From: Psychromonas aquimarina ATCC BAA-1526
GTDB lineage: Bacteria > Pseudomonadota > Gammaproteobacteria > Enterobacterales > Psychromonadaceae
NCBI RefSeq assembly: GCF_000428725.1
Contig: NZ_AUAM01000022.1
Location: 22,944-86,943 of the forward strand
Length of the DNA stretch: 64,000 bases
Reading direction: 5' to 3'
Position 1 is the first letter of the stretch; every line of letters starts with the position of its first letter. The translations under genes were made by a program, and so were the position numbers. Positions 45,684 to 54,858 of this stretch are shown one piece after another. The notes beneath the pieces were generated by a model, which saw nothing but the letters and a program-made list of their open reading frames with translations, was not told where the DNA came from and made no database searches.

Positions 45684-46706
45684 TTATTTCTTGTATGGCT
45701 TCCTGTATCCATTTTCTTCAAGCCATTTAGCCGCTATTTCTGGCTCATCAGTTTGGATCATGGTTATGCCTTTCCTTGCCCAAAAGCCATATACTTCTGA
45801 AGGTAAATTAGCATAGATAGCCATTTCATCACCTCGGCCTCCAGAACGTAGTCCGGCATCTTTACGGTAGGTGTAAAGAGTATTTATCCAAAGGTGAGTA
45901 TTGTATTTGTTCGCTAATTCTAGTGCTTCTGAACTGAGGAAAATACCACCGTCCATTGTCAGTGGACCATCGGGCTCATGATAATTTCGCACCTGTACCG
46001 CGTTGGGTTTGTATTCTGCCAGAGAGTTCTGAAGATCATTTAGATCTGCATGAGAATCATAGATATTGGTAAGGAAGTGAACACTAGTGCTCTCAAATTG
46101 AGACACCATGTTAGTAGCTTCTTTTCTTTGACTTTCATCATTTTGGTTAATGGTTGCCAGGATTTGATGGTCAACACCCAGTTTTTTCGCCATCTCAAAC
46201 ATCGCTGGAAAATACTCCACGCCTACTTTATTGTCTAGGTTAACTAAGATTTCTCCGTCGATTGCTTTCAGGGCTTCCTCTAAAGCAGGAACGCGGTATT
46301 CCGTTTGCGTGCGTTGTTCTCCTAAGTTATCGGTGATAACAAGTTTACACTCCTTAAGGTCATCGTAATTGATAGCAGTAACTTCGCCATGACAGTTCGT
46401 CGTTCTGTCTAGTGTTTCATCATGCATAACAACAAAGACACCATCTTTTGTCATGCGAATATCAAGCTCGACGGCCTCGACACCCAACTCAATTGTTTTT
46501 TCAATGGCATAGATAGAGCCTTCTGGATAGACTGGTTTTGCATTCTTAGTCCACAACCCACGGTGCGCCACAATCATGACATGATCTCGATGGTCATTTG
46601 CGTTTTCCAGCCTTTCGATTATCTGGTCGACTCGCTCTCCAGCAATCACATTTGAGCTGACTGCTAGAATGCCAACGGCTAAGGCTTTAAATAACGTTTT
46701 GTTCAT
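45684..46706 (-). CDS. Periplasmic glycerophosphodiester phosphodiesterase family protein
   Basis: 340 residues from the ATG at 46706, which gives a normal signal peptide (MNKTLFKALAVGILAVSSNV, cleavage near IA-GE); the longer frame to 46745 adds an implausible extension. GDPD motifs are IVAHRGLW, EAVELDIRMTKDGVFVVMHD and LDRTT. The C-terminal ITMIQTDEPE closes the TIM barrel. It should split glycerophosphodiesters in the periplasm, although divergent members act on other substrates. It is downstream of a porin gene on the same strand (75 bases apart), suggesting uptake and processing of the same compounds. Base use differs somewhat from core genes. Confidence 0.85.
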   Translation of the reverse strand: MNKTLFKALAVGILAVSSNVIAGERVDQIIERLENANDHRDHVMIVAHRGLWTKNAKPVYPEGSIYAIEKTIELGVEAVELDIRMTKDGVFVVMHDETLDRTTNCHGEVTAINYDDLKECKLVITDNLGEQRTQTEYRVPALEEALKAIDGEILVNLDNKVGVEYFPAMFEMAKKLGVDHQILATINQNDESQRKEATNMVSQFESTSVHFLTNIYDSHADLNDLQNSLAEYKPNAVQVRNYHEPDGPLTMDGGIFLSSEALELANKYNTHLWINTLYTYRKDAGLRSGGRGDEMAIYANLPSEVYGFWARKGITMIQTDEPEIAAKWLEENGYRKPYKK

Positions 46707-46780
46707 TTTTAAGTTCCATAAGTACTGTTTAAAAAAACATACCACTTAGATAGGGGTATGGTGTAGATAATCATTAGGTA

Positions 46781-47803
46781 TTAAAAGTCGAATCTAACAC
46801 CCGCAGCAACTTGGTTCTCGCTGTCTTCGTTATCCAACATTTCATGTTTGTATGATACGTATGGTCGGAATTTAGGCGTGAAATAGTAAGCGGCTTCTAA
46901 TGCCACCATGTCGTTAAGAGTCTCATTTTCGGCTTTGTCTTCAACATAGTTGTGAGTCGCTGTTAGGCGAAACTTGTCTATGTTGTATGCAGCTGTAAGT
47001 TCATAACCTACTGTATCGCTAGAAAAATCACCGTTCTCAAGTTTGTAGTGGTTTTCAGAGTTTTGATAAAGCGCAGCTATGTAAAGGTCGCCAACTATGT
47101 ATGACGCTGTAGCAAAAAGTTGAGTGGCTGTCGGCTCAACCTCTTGAGTTGTAGCGTTAATTTGACCTTGCTCACCGTAACCTAGACCAACCTTGATTCC
47201 GTTATCAAAACTGTACACTGTTGATAAAGAATAACCATCACTTCCCTGAAGCACTGCGCCCGCGCTCGTACCATCATTCACATCATCAGGGAATCCATTA
47301 CCAAACACGTAGTTGGCTTTAATTAAAAGGTTGTCATTCTCTCCAAACGTGCCAAAGTACGCCAAGTTGTTACCAGAACGATCACCAGCGTGTAGTTTTT
47401 TACCAGCCTCATTTCCGTGGAAGAAAAGGATATCAGTAAAGTCAGTTAGTATGCCTAGAGAGCCGTCTGTTTTACCAAATACGAGTCGACCATAATTATC
47501 ATTGCCCACACCAGACATCAGGTGTCGAACATTCACATTGCCATGGTCGCTTCCGTCACCTGCACTTTTATACTCATGCTCAAAGAAGCCAATACCATAC
47601 CAATCATTATGGAAGTCCCATTTACCCGTTAGGTTCAGACGAACACGAGAATAGTCAATGATTTCGCCATCTTCAGTGGCAGCTCTTCCTTCGAGTCGCC
47701 CACCTAAATTAAAAGATAAATCGTCTTCATCATAAATTGTTACTGCGCTTGCAGAGAGACTTGCAAACGAAGAGATAATTACTGCTGCAATACTTTTTTT
47801 CAA
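46781..47803 (-). CDS. Outer-membrane porin
   Basis: 340 residues if translation starts at the TTG at 47803, which has GAGG nine bases upstream and yields a clean signal peptide (KKSIAAVIISSFASLSASA). ATG codons further upstream (47836, 47905) give odd N-terminal extensions. The mature protein resembles general gammaproteobacterial porins: YDEDDLSFNLGGRLEGRA at the start, YGRLVFGKTDGSLG, many amphipathic strands, and the terminal sequence AAGVRFDF ending in Phe. It forms a trimeric diffusion channel in the outer membrane. The downstream phosphodiesterase gene suggests a role in importing phosphorylated glycerol compounds; that is inference. Confidence 0.85.
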   Translation of the reverse strand: MKKSIAAVIISSFASLSASAVTIYDEDDLSFNLGGRLEGRAATEDGEIIDYSRVRLNLTGKWDFHNDWYGIGFFEHEYKSAGDGSDHGNVNVRHLMSGVGNDNYGRLVFGKTDGSLGILTDFTDILFFHGNEAGKKLHAGDRSGNNLAYFGTFGENDNLLIKANYVFGNGFPDDVNDGTSAGAVLQGSDGYSLSTVYSFDNGIKVGLGYGEQGQINATTQEVEPTATQLFATASYIVGDLYIAALYQNSENHYKLENGDFSSDTVGYELTAAYNIDKFRLTATHNYVEDKAENETLNDMVALEAAYYFTPKFRPYVSYKHEMLDNEDSENQVAAGVRFDF

Positions 47804-47944
47804 GGTCTGAATCCTCAAGTAGTTTTTTAATTTCATTAGAACAATAGTTGTTTCGCAGGTGAAAATAAGCTTTTGGACAGTATTGTTTCTAATGTTATTT
47901 ATCAATTAATACTGTCTATTAATATTTTTAATACTGTGAGTAAT

Positions 47945-48026
47945 AATAAATATTGAAATGAATCTCGCGGCCGGGAAGAGTAATCAACAGATAGCTGACA
48001 ACCTGTTCCTTGCGGAAAGTGTAGAG
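47945..48026 (+). pseudogene. Vestige of a LuxR-type helix-turn-helix
   Basis: The frame around 47958-48020 translates NLAAGKSNQQIADNLFLAES, which closely matches the recognition region of LuxR/MalT-type DNA-binding domains (LAAGxSNxxIAxxLFxxExT). The preceding frame stops nearby and the expected continuation TVKxH is lost. It is therefore a short gene remnant and not a gene. Confidence 0.6.
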
Positions 48027-48032
48027 GTCATT

Positions 48033-48192
48033 ATGACAATTAAAGATCTAATAGAATTTGCCAAAATTAATGGTTTAGACGAATCAACCGAATTAATGAT
48101 TTCTTTTGAAGATCAATGCAACACTAACATTAATTTTGAAAAAAACTGACTATGTGGATGGTAAAACATACCTCGACATAGTTGAAAAATAA
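48033..48192 (+). pseudogene. Small ORF interrupted by a +1 frameshift in an A-run
   Basis: From ATG 48033 the frame reads MTIKDLIEFAKINGLDEST and stops at a TGA just after GAAAAAAAC (48139-48147). Removing one A makes the frame continue as TDYVDGKTYLDIVEK to TAA at 48190-48192, giving a coherent 52-residue acidic protein. Either the gene is broken, or slippage in the A-run or a sequencing error is involved. The family is not recognised; similar small acidic proteins occur on mobile elements. Confidence 0.45.
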
Positions 48193-48344
48193 CGTGCGTT
48201 ACAACGGAAAATATAATCCTGGGCAGGATTGAAATTCGCAATGCGAATAACTGGAACTGAAATTATTATGCTTGAAAAAATATTAGGAAAATTGGGGTAT
48301 GTGAAAAAGTCCAGTTTCGTAGAGCAATTAGATTTTTCTATATG

Positions 48345-48560
48345 GCTACGGGGTCGCGTCTTGCCTTTTGCCTATACAAGCTAACCATCCCGGCTAGCGT
48401 CTTACTGTCCGTTTGCATTTTTCTTGATGAATCAAAAACTTTAGCAATCAAAAGTTACACGCCGTCAAGGGCGGAACTTCAACAATAAAAGTTGCACCAA
48501 AGGCTCACAAGCGAAGGCCTGCTACAACTCAATACGGTATCAACATTGCCGCGCCCTATT
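48345..48560. repeat. Dispersed intergenic repeat, copy R2 (partial)
   Basis: Shares GGTCGCGTCTTGCCTTTTGC, CGGCTAGCGTCTTACTGTCC, ACGCCGTCAAGGGCGGAACT and 'GCTCACAAGCGAAGGCCTG' with copies R1, R4 and R6. It is shorter than R6, lacking the central block. No gene is visible here. Confidence 0.65.
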
Positions 48561-48620
48561 TCATTGCATTTACTAAATTTTCTCTAGCTGATGTGCAGCT
48601 TAATGCAATACCGGCAGATC

Positions 48621-48750
48621 TCCCCACGCCCCTAAACATTTCCATTCAATATTTGTGTATAAAAAAGTCTTTCATACAAAATGGCCGGCCACTTTGGCCA
48701 ACCTATTGCACAGCAAGAAAATTAATTCTGTGAAGCAACGCTTTAATTTA
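48621..48750. repeat. 130-bp direct repeat upstream of the GH3 gene, copy A
   Basis: CCTAAACATTTCCATTCAAT ... AATTCTGTGAAGCAACGCTT is repeated at 49201-49330 with scattered changes. Each copy follows a dispersed-repeat block, so a unit of about 580 bases seems to have been duplicated. Confidence 0.7.
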
Positions 48751-48794
48751 TGGGAAAGCGGGGACATCCAAACCTTTTGATAAATAAACCACAT

Positions 48795-49175
48795 CAATAC
48801 GGCTGCGAGTTCCCCGTCCATTTTTCTTGTGATGAACATCTGTTTTAGCAAGTGGAAACAAGGATGTTTCCACTAAGTTCGGCTCCGCACATGGATGTGC
48901 GGTCCGAACTGGTGCGTTAAAAACAGGTGGGCAGTGCAAGATCAAAAAATGGTTCGGGGCAGCTTTTCTTTTGATTACTTTTCTTTGGCTGTACAAAGAA
49001 AAGTAATACGCCGTCAGGGCGGAACTCCAACAATAAAAGTTAAACCATTAGCTAACAAGCGATAGCATATTTCAAATCAAATTGGCTATGTTTCTAGCCA
49101 AGGGTCGCGTCTTGCCTTTTGCCTTTTGCCTTTTGCCCATACAACCTATCATTCCGGCTAATATCTTACCTTTCA
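48795..49175. repeat. Dispersed intergenic repeat, copies R3 and R4
   Basis: R3 (about 48795-49090) includes TAGCAAGTGGAAACAAGGATG, CACATGGATGTGCGGTCC, a pair TTACTTTTCTTTG / CAAAGAAAAGTAA and GCCGTCAGGGCGGAACTCC in short pieces. R4 (about 49100-49175) begins again with GGTCGCGTCTTGCC and contains a small TTGCCTT tandem (four units, about 49113-49140). No credible ORF. Confidence 0.65.
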
Positions 49176-49200
49176 GTTTTAATACACCGGTTAGGCTTGA

Positions 49201-49330
49201 TCCCGCCCCCTAAACATTTCCATTCAATATTTGCGTAAAGAAAAATTTTCCATACAAAACGGCCCACGCTTTGGTTGACCTATTGCACAACAGGAAAATT
49301 AATTCTGTGAAGCAACGCTTTTATTTATAA
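49201..49330. repeat. 130-bp direct repeat upstream of the GH3 gene, copy B
   Basis: Second copy of the segment at 48621-48750. The remaining bases 49331-49477 hold the promoter region and the leader of the GH3 gene; no clear operator was found. Confidence 0.7.
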
Positions 49331-49477
49331 AAACCATACAAAAACAACTCTTGAAACAGTAATTGGTTGACCAAGATCGATATACCAACAGCAAGTAGTT
49401 AACCAATTAATTCGTGTTATGTATAGTACGGGCAAAATAAATACCAACTACAATGCCAACGACACGGAGCTTTATCT

Positions 49478-51739
49478 ATGAAAAAAATGATGAAAAGAGC
49501 CTTCACTGTAACACCAGTTGCTCTAGCTATTTTCCTCGCAGGTTGTAATGATGACGTTACTCAACCTGTGTATACCCAGCCGACAATTGATGCCCGCGCT
49601 GTTGATATTATCACTGTTGACGGTTACCAATTTAAAGACCTTAATAAAGATGGTAAATTGGATGTTTATGAGGATTGGCGTAATCCTGTCGACCTGCGTG
49701 TTGACAATCTTGTTTCCCAAATGACCCTAGAAGAAAAAGTCGGCATGATGTTAATCGATACCATGAATGCAGCGGCTTACGGCAAAGTAAACGAGATACA
49801 CGATGGTTACATCAACGATCAGTTTATGAACCGCTTTATATTCCGTAATACGATCCTTACTCAGAAAGAGGTTGACAGCCTTCCTGAAGACGAGCGTGAT
49901 CCAGATGGAAATATGATCACTGATCGCGACAGCGCTCCGATCAGTCCTAAGGAAGCGGCAGAATTCATGAACAGCGTACAGGAGATGAGTGAGTCTACTC
50001 GTCTAGGTATTCCATCTCTATTTAAATCTAATGCACGTAACCATAACGACCCTAATGCAAAAGCAGGCATTAATGTTTCTGCAGGAGCCTTCTCTGAGTG
50101 GCCTAAAGAGGCTGGACTGAGTGCCACTGGAGACATGGAGCTGATTGGTGAGTTTGCTCAAATTATGCGCTCTGAATGGAATGCAATAGGGCTGCGCGGT
50201 ATGTATGGTTACATGGCTGACCTCGCTACTGAACCTCGCTGGTATCGTGTACATGAAACCTTTACAGAGGATTCAGATCTGGCTTCAAAAATTATGACAA
50301 TGCTAGTTAGTAACCTGCAGGGCAAAGAAGTAACTTCTGACAGTATCGTACTGACCATGAAGCACTTTCCCGGCGGCGGCCCGCAGTTTCTAGGGCTGGA
50401 TCCACACTACATAGCAGGTCAGCATCAGAGCTATCCAGCAGATATGTTTGACTATCATCTACAGCCTTTTAAGTCGGCGATCGATGCAGGTGTCGCTGCA
50501 CTGATGCCCTATTACGGTATTGTTGGCGGTGGTGAGTGGTCGTTAAACAATCAGGATGAAACTGACTTAGATGCAGGCGGCCAGAATCTGAGTGAGCTTG
50601 TATCTGACGATTTACAAGATACAGTGCGTGTACCGTATAATGATTACACGACTTCAGTTGGAACACCGGCGGGAAATGTCGGTGTCGCTTTCTCTAAAGG
50701 TATTCTGTCGGATCTACTGCGCAGAGACCTTGGCTTTAGCGGAGTGATCAACTCCGATACAGGTATTATCGGTGATGCGAACGAAGGTCACCTTGATATA
50801 GATAATATGCAGAATAACCGCGCCTGGGGCCTGCAGGATAAGGATAAAGAAGAGCAGCTGGTTGTAGCAATCGAAGCGGGCACCGATGTATTTTCCGGGT
50901 TCCACGACAATGCAGAGATTCGTTCTTTAATTGAGAAGGACCTAGTGAACGAAGCGCGTATTGATGAATCGGTTAAACGTTTGTTGAAAGTACAGTTTGA
51001 GTTAGGCTTATTTGAAAACCCTTATGTAGATCAGGAGCGTGCTAACGGGATTGTAGGTAACGCATCTTTCCAGGAAAGAGCTCAGCTGGCACAGCGCAAA
51101 GCGATTGTTCTGCTTGACAATAAAGTCGCGGAAGCTGCAGCGGAGAAAGTTCTTCCACTGCCTGAACCGACTGATAGTGCACCAGTTAAGCTTTATACGA
51201 TGGGGATAGACAGCGATATAGTTGAAGATTATGGATATACAGTGACAGCGGGTGATGCTGGCGATGTACGTCCAAGTGCAGCTGGTAATGACTACGCGCT
51301 GATTCGTGTACGTGTAACTAATAAAGATACCGGCATGTTAGTGTTTGGCGGATCGAACTTTGATGAGGTCGAGGTGCTGGACTTTACCGGCATGGCTAAA
51401 GCGGACACTTGGGATATCAGTCCGTCTCTAGCAGAGATCCAAGGGGTAATGAGGGAAGTTGGAGCTGAAAACACTGTGCTTTCAGTGTACTTCCGACAAC
51501 CGTTCGTGATGGACCAAGACAGTGGTCTGAAAGATGCAGGTGCTATTCTCGCTACCTTCGGTTCTAGAGATGATGCATTGATGGACGTTGTTAGTGGTAA
51601 GTTCAATCCGAGTGGTAAACTGCCGTTTGCACTGGCTAACAGTGCTCAGGCGATCATTGATCAGGATTCTGATGCACCAGGCTACAAGCCAAGTGATACA
51701 TTGTACCCATTCGGTCACGGTCTAAGCTACTCAAAGTAA
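49478..51739 (+). CDS. Glycoside hydrolase family 3 lipoprotein (beta-glucosidase-like)
   Basis: 753 residues. A lipoprotein signal ends FLAGC (Cys23), followed by Asn-Asp-Asp, which does not carry the Asp+2 retention signal and so predicts the outer membrane. Residues about 48-62 (KDLNKDGKLDVYED) look like an EF-hand calcium loop. The GH3 N-terminal barrel has MKHFPGGGP (about 293) and the nucleophile motif GVINSDTG (Asp about 427). The C-terminal GH3 domain follows (about 545-750) and ends LYPFGHGLSYSK. It should remove terminal sugars from beta-linked oligosaccharides; linkage and sugar are unknown. It stands alone among dispersed repeats and ends at a hairpin. Confidence 0.88.
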   Translation: MKKMMKRAFTVTPVALAIFLAGCNDDVTQPVYTQPTIDARAVDIITVDGYQFKDLNKDGKLDVYEDWRNPVDLRVDNLVSQMTLEEKVGMMLIDTMNAAAYGKVNEIHDGYINDQFMNRFIFRNTILTQKEVDSLPEDERDPDGNMITDRDSAPISPKEAAEFMNSVQEMSESTRLGIPSLFKSNARNHNDPNAKAGINVSAGAFSEWPKEAGLSATGDMELIGEFAQIMRSEWNAIGLRGMYGYMADLATEPRWYRVHETFTEDSDLASKIMTMLVSNLQGKEVTSDSIVLTMKHFPGGGPQFLGLDPHYIAGQHQSYPADMFDYHLQPFKSAIDAGVAALMPYYGIVGGGEWSLNNQDETDLDAGGQNLSELVSDDLQDTVRVPYNDYTTSVGTPAGNVGVAFSKGILSDLLRRDLGFSGVINSDTGIIGDANEGHLDIDNMQNNRAWGLQDKDKEEQLVVAIEAGTDVFSGFHDNAEIRSLIEKDLVNEARIDESVKRLLKVQFELGLFENPYVDQERANGIVGNASFQERAQLAQRKAIVLLDNKVAEAAAEKVLPLPEPTDSAPVKLYTMGIDSDIVEDYGYTVTAGDAGDVRPSAAGNDYALIRVRVTNKDTGMLVFGGSNFDEVEVLDFTGMAKADTWDISPSLAEIQGVMREVGAENTVLSVYFRQPFVMDQDSGLKDAGAILATFGSRDDALMDVVSGKFNPSGKLPFALANSAQAIIDQDSDAPGYKPSDTLYPFGHGLSYSK

Positions 51740-51779
51740 CTCCCTTGCACTGAAATCTCGCAATAAATATACCTAAGCT

Positions 51780-51813
51780 AAAAAGCGCCGCCAGAAACGG
51801 CAGCGCTTTTTTT
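51780..51813 (+). terminator. Rho-independent terminator of the GH3 gene
   Basis: AAAAGCGC...GCGCTTTT stem with an inner GCC/GGC extension and T-run, about 40 bases after the stop. Confidence 0.8.
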
Positions 51814-51814
51814 A

Positions 51815-51930
51815 GCGACTATGCGGTCGCATTTTGCCTATTATAAGCTAACCAATACGGCTGCGGATTTCTTGTCCATTTTCTTGTAATGAACATCTGC
51901 TTTTGCAAGTGTAAATTAGAGGCATCCACA
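51815..51930. repeat. Dispersed intergenic repeat, copy R5 (fragment)
   Basis: CTATGCGGTCGCATTTTGCC, CCAATACGGCTGCGGATTTC and AATGAACATCTGCTTTTGCA match the start of copy R3. The block is truncated. It marks the right edge of the accessory-looking segment before creD. Confidence 0.5.
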
Positions 51931-52016
51931 TGTTGATTAAAAAGGTTTTAAGCTTATTCGAGTTAAGGCTAGCCAGCTGAACTACCTAGCCTTTTATCGT
52001 TATATAACCTCTCAGC

Positions 52017-53366
52017 TTATTCCGGCTCAGCCTCTTTATATGACGTTTCTTCTATCTCTTCCTGTTGAACCGATTTGTTGTTAGTGGTGATGGTCTGATA
52101 CCAGTTTACCTTGCGGGTTGATACCATCAGCAGTGCTAAGATGCTGAAAATTAAAATACTGCCCATTAATAATGCAAAGCTTTCTGCACTTAATAATATA
52201 TATAACAGCCCGTATAACACCATTACCGCGACAGCAAAACCTATCCCCTCTTTAGTGCTTTTTAAAATACCGCTAACGTACACACCTAACAGGCTTGAAC
52301 AGGCAAGGGCGGAAACTGCATAGGCGCCGTTAAAACCGATATGTTCACTGAATGATAAAAGCAGCAGATAGAAGACAGCTAATGAGAATCCTGCAAATGC
52401 ATACTGCAGCGGGTGAATAATGACAGTTTTAAAAATTTCTAACAGTAAAAAGCAGGAAAAAGTTAACAGAATAAATAACAACGCATAATTAATAGCACGA
52501 TAACTTTTTAAATACTGATCCACCGAGTCGATCATATTCACGCCCAAGGTCCGCGAATAAAGGCTGTCACAGCGATTTTTACGCAGACAATTGTCCACAA
52601 TATGCTGCATATTGGTGGCAAAAAAGTTGGTCTGCCACTGCGCGCTAAAACCAGCTTCACTAACCGTTGATTCTATAGGTAAGTATTCACCATAAAAACT
52701 AGGATGCGGCCAGTTTGCCGATAAATTCAGCTCTGTATTTTTACCTAACGGAGCAAACGCAATATTCTGCATGCCCTGTAAACCCAGGTTAACCGCAAAC
52801 TCCAGCTGCGTCTGCTCCAATAATGAAAGCGGCAGAGAAACGTGCACTCCATTGGGCAGATAGGTCAGTTTTGTTCCCGGCTGCAGCGCATAAGGCAGCT
52901 TGGCGATTTTAACTTGTGTGGTATTTTGAATCCCTCGGATATCGGATACCGCAAATGCCAGATGAACGGAGTTGATACGGTTAGATTCAATATCAGCAAG
53001 CGGCGTTAGATCAAACTGCCCTGCAAGCTGATTGCTTGATTTATATAATAACGCTTTGTAGATGCCGCGATATTTTTCGTAAGTATTCAAATCACTGCTG
53101 ATATTCAGCTCTTTAGGTAACAAGGTTTTATTAAATGCCACCTCTTTAAAGCCGTCTTTAGCGGCAACCGTTTTACTGTAATTCACGGTTAATAGAGGAC
53201 CAATAATTTTTTGTTCACCGCTGCTGCTGCGTGCTATTTCCCGCTGCACGCCGCTCTGCAGTTCACTGCGATCATCCACCAGCCCTTTAATTAACTGCAG
53301 TGGCAGTAATAAAAACACCACTAAGCCGGCGACTATTAACGCTTTCATTCCTAATTTTTGCTGCAT
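52017..53366 (-). CDS. creD: Inner membrane protein CreD
   Basis: 449 residues. An N-terminal helix (about 8-27), a large periplasmic domain (about 30-290) and five to six C-terminal membrane helices (about 293-430) match CreD. Recognisable parts are LPLQLIKGLVDDRSELQ near the N-terminus and LLFILLTFSCFLLLEIF and HPLQYAFAGFSLAVFYLLLL in the membrane half. CreD is the main output of the CreBC two-component system and is linked to envelope stress and beta-lactam tolerance. It lies 70 bases after creC with its own GGAG site. A CreB box (TTCAC-N6-TTCAC) was not seen in that gap. Confidence 0.93.
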   Translation of the reverse strand: MQQKLGMKALIVAGLVVFLLLPLQLIKGLVDDRSELQSGVQREIARSSSGEQKIIGPLLTVNYSKTVAAKDGFKEVAFNKTLLPKELNISSDLNTYEKYRGIYKALLYKSSNQLAGQFDLTPLADIESNRINSVHLAFAVSDIRGIQNTTQVKIAKLPYALQPGTKLTYLPNGVHVSLPLSLLEQTQLEFAVNLGLQGMQNIAFAPLGKNTELNLSANWPHPSFYGEYLPIESTVSEAGFSAQWQTNFFATNMQHIVDNCLRKNRCDSLYSRTLGVNMIDSVDQYLKSYRAINYALLFILLTFSCFLLLEIFKTVIIHPLQYAFAGFSLAVFYLLLLSFSEHIGFNGAYAVSALACSSLLGVYVSGILKSTKEGIGFAVAVMVLYGLLYILLSAESFALLMGSILIFSILALLMVSTRKVNWYQTITTNNKSVQQEEIEETSYKEAEPE

Positions 53367-53436
53367 AACCTGCTCCTTTTAATTTTTAAGGAGTATGCGC
53401 AGCTAAAGTGGGATTAAGATGGAATTGATATGGGCT

Positions 53437-54858
53437 TTATGTGGAGTTTTTGATAATAAGGCTAACTTTAACACCTTGTTCTGTATTGCTGATCGTTAAT
53501 TTTCCGCCATGTAATTTAGCCACCTGCTCAACAAAATTAAGCCCTAAACCCGTGCTTTTTTTACCCGTTTCAGGCCTTGCCAGGGAATAAAAACGCTCAC
53601 AAACCCGGCTTAAAGCGTAACTTGGAATAAACGGTCCCTGGTTACTAATATCAATCTGAACTTGCTGCTCACGGACAGTGATTAAAAAACGAATTTCGCC
53701 ATGCTTTGGAGTAAAATCCAGTGCATTTTCAATAAGATTATAGACAGCCTGCTGTAATAAAAACGGATCTCCTTGAATAACCAGCGGCTCACTAGGTTGA
53801 ATCAGTTTTATCTGCTGTTTAACCACTCGCGGGGCTGCTGACACACACACATTGTGAATTAACTGGCTAAGGTCAATCTCTTTACTTTCATTTAACTGCT
53901 GCTGCTGTTCAATCATAGCAAGATTTAATAAGCGCTCGATTAAGTCCTGCATTCGTTGTGATTCCAGCTCAATATTTTTTGAAAACTTAGCCTGCTGCTC
54001 TGCGCTTAACGGTGTTTGTAAAATTTCACTGGCCCCTTTTACTGCAGCTAACGGGCTTTTTAATTCATGGGTCAGAGTTTGTACATACTGCTCGATATAG
54101 TTTTTACCATCCAGCTCCTGCTGCATACTTTCAAGTGCACTGCTAAGCTGCCGATATTCGTAAAAAATACGAAAGGTCGGTTTTTCAGCTTTTTCACCAC
54201 GCCCCATCTTTTTAGCAAAAACAATTAACTTATGCAGCGCTTTGTTAATTCGCCAGGTAATAGCGGCACCAATTAATAACGCTAAAACCGAGACCAGCAG
54301 CAATAAGGTTAACACTTTATTTTTAGCTGCTTCAATCAGCGGCTGAAAACTGCGGTTTGCTTTCACGACGGTAATTGAGCCGATGATTTCACTGCCGTCA
54401 TAAACAGGAGCAGCAACGTACATCACACTAGACAGCGGATCGTTTTCATCCTGCCGGGTCGAACGAGCACCATATTTACCGCGCAGAGTCAGGTACACAT
54501 CATTCCACTGAGAATAATCTTCACCTACATCCTGACCTGATGAGTCAACCAGTACGATGCCGTTTTTATCTGTGACATAAATACGCTGATGGTAATTTCC
54601 CTGGGAGAGCTGCTGCCCGTAGTGTTGTAATAACTGCGCAATTTTACTGTCATTCAAGGTACCAGCTTTGAGATCCTGCTGCACTAATACGGCCAGCAGC
54701 TTACTGGTATCAATAAGGGTTTCTTCGGTAGTCTGCCTGACCGCTGGTTTAATGCTCTGCAGTAATGTACTGCTGACATAGTAGGCCGTGATAATAACCA
54801 GTACAAAATAGGGCAGAAACAAGCGGAAACCCAGGGGGATTTTGGGCCACCTGCTCAT
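53437..54858 (-). CDS. creC: Sensor histidine kinase CreC
   Basis: 473 residues. Two membrane helices (about 10-30 and 183-203) bracket a periplasmic sensor, with a HAMP-like linker after them. HisKA has the phospho-acceptor in THELKSPLAAVKGASEIL (His about 265). HATPase motifs include NLIENALDFTPKHG and KSTGLGLNFV. It overlaps the end of creB by four bases. The order creB-creC-creD agrees with enteric operons, although no creA gene is seen here. Confidence 0.93.
   Translation of the reverse strand: MSRWPKIPLGFRLFLPYFVLVIITAYYVSSTLLQSIKPAVRQTTEETLIDTSKLLAVLVQQDLKAGTLNDSKIAQLLQHYGQQLSQGNYHQRIYVTDKNGIVLVDSSGQDVGEDYSQWNDVYLTLRGKYGARSTRQDENDPLSSVMYVAAPVYDGSEIIGSITVVKANRSFQPLIEAAKNKVLTLLLLVSVLALLIGAAITWRINKALHKLIVFAKKMGRGEKAEKPTFRIFYEYRQLSSALESMQQELDGKNYIEQYVQTLTHELKSPLAAVKGASEILQTPLSAEQQAKFSKNIELESQRMQDLIERLLNLAMIEQQQQLNESKEIDLSQLIHNVCVSAAPRVVKQQIKLIQPSEPLVIQGDPFLLQQAVYNLIENALDFTPKHGEIRFLITVREQQVQIDISNQGPFIPSYALSRVCERFYSLARPETGKKSTGLGLNFVEQVAKLHGGKLTISNTEQGVKVSLIIKNST

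Noticed and set aside
48256..48390. Short ORF beginning MLEKILGKLGYVKKSS
   Set aside because: About 38 residues, runs into repeat R2 and has no supporting ribosome site; left out of the features.
49113..49140. TTGCCTT tandem considered as a CRISPR or VNTR array
   Set aside because: Seven-base units without spacers; too small to be CRISPR, and only mentioned within repeat R4.
53367..53436. CreB box before creD
   Set aside because: The TTCAC-N6-TTCAC tag was looked for in the creC-creD gap and not found.
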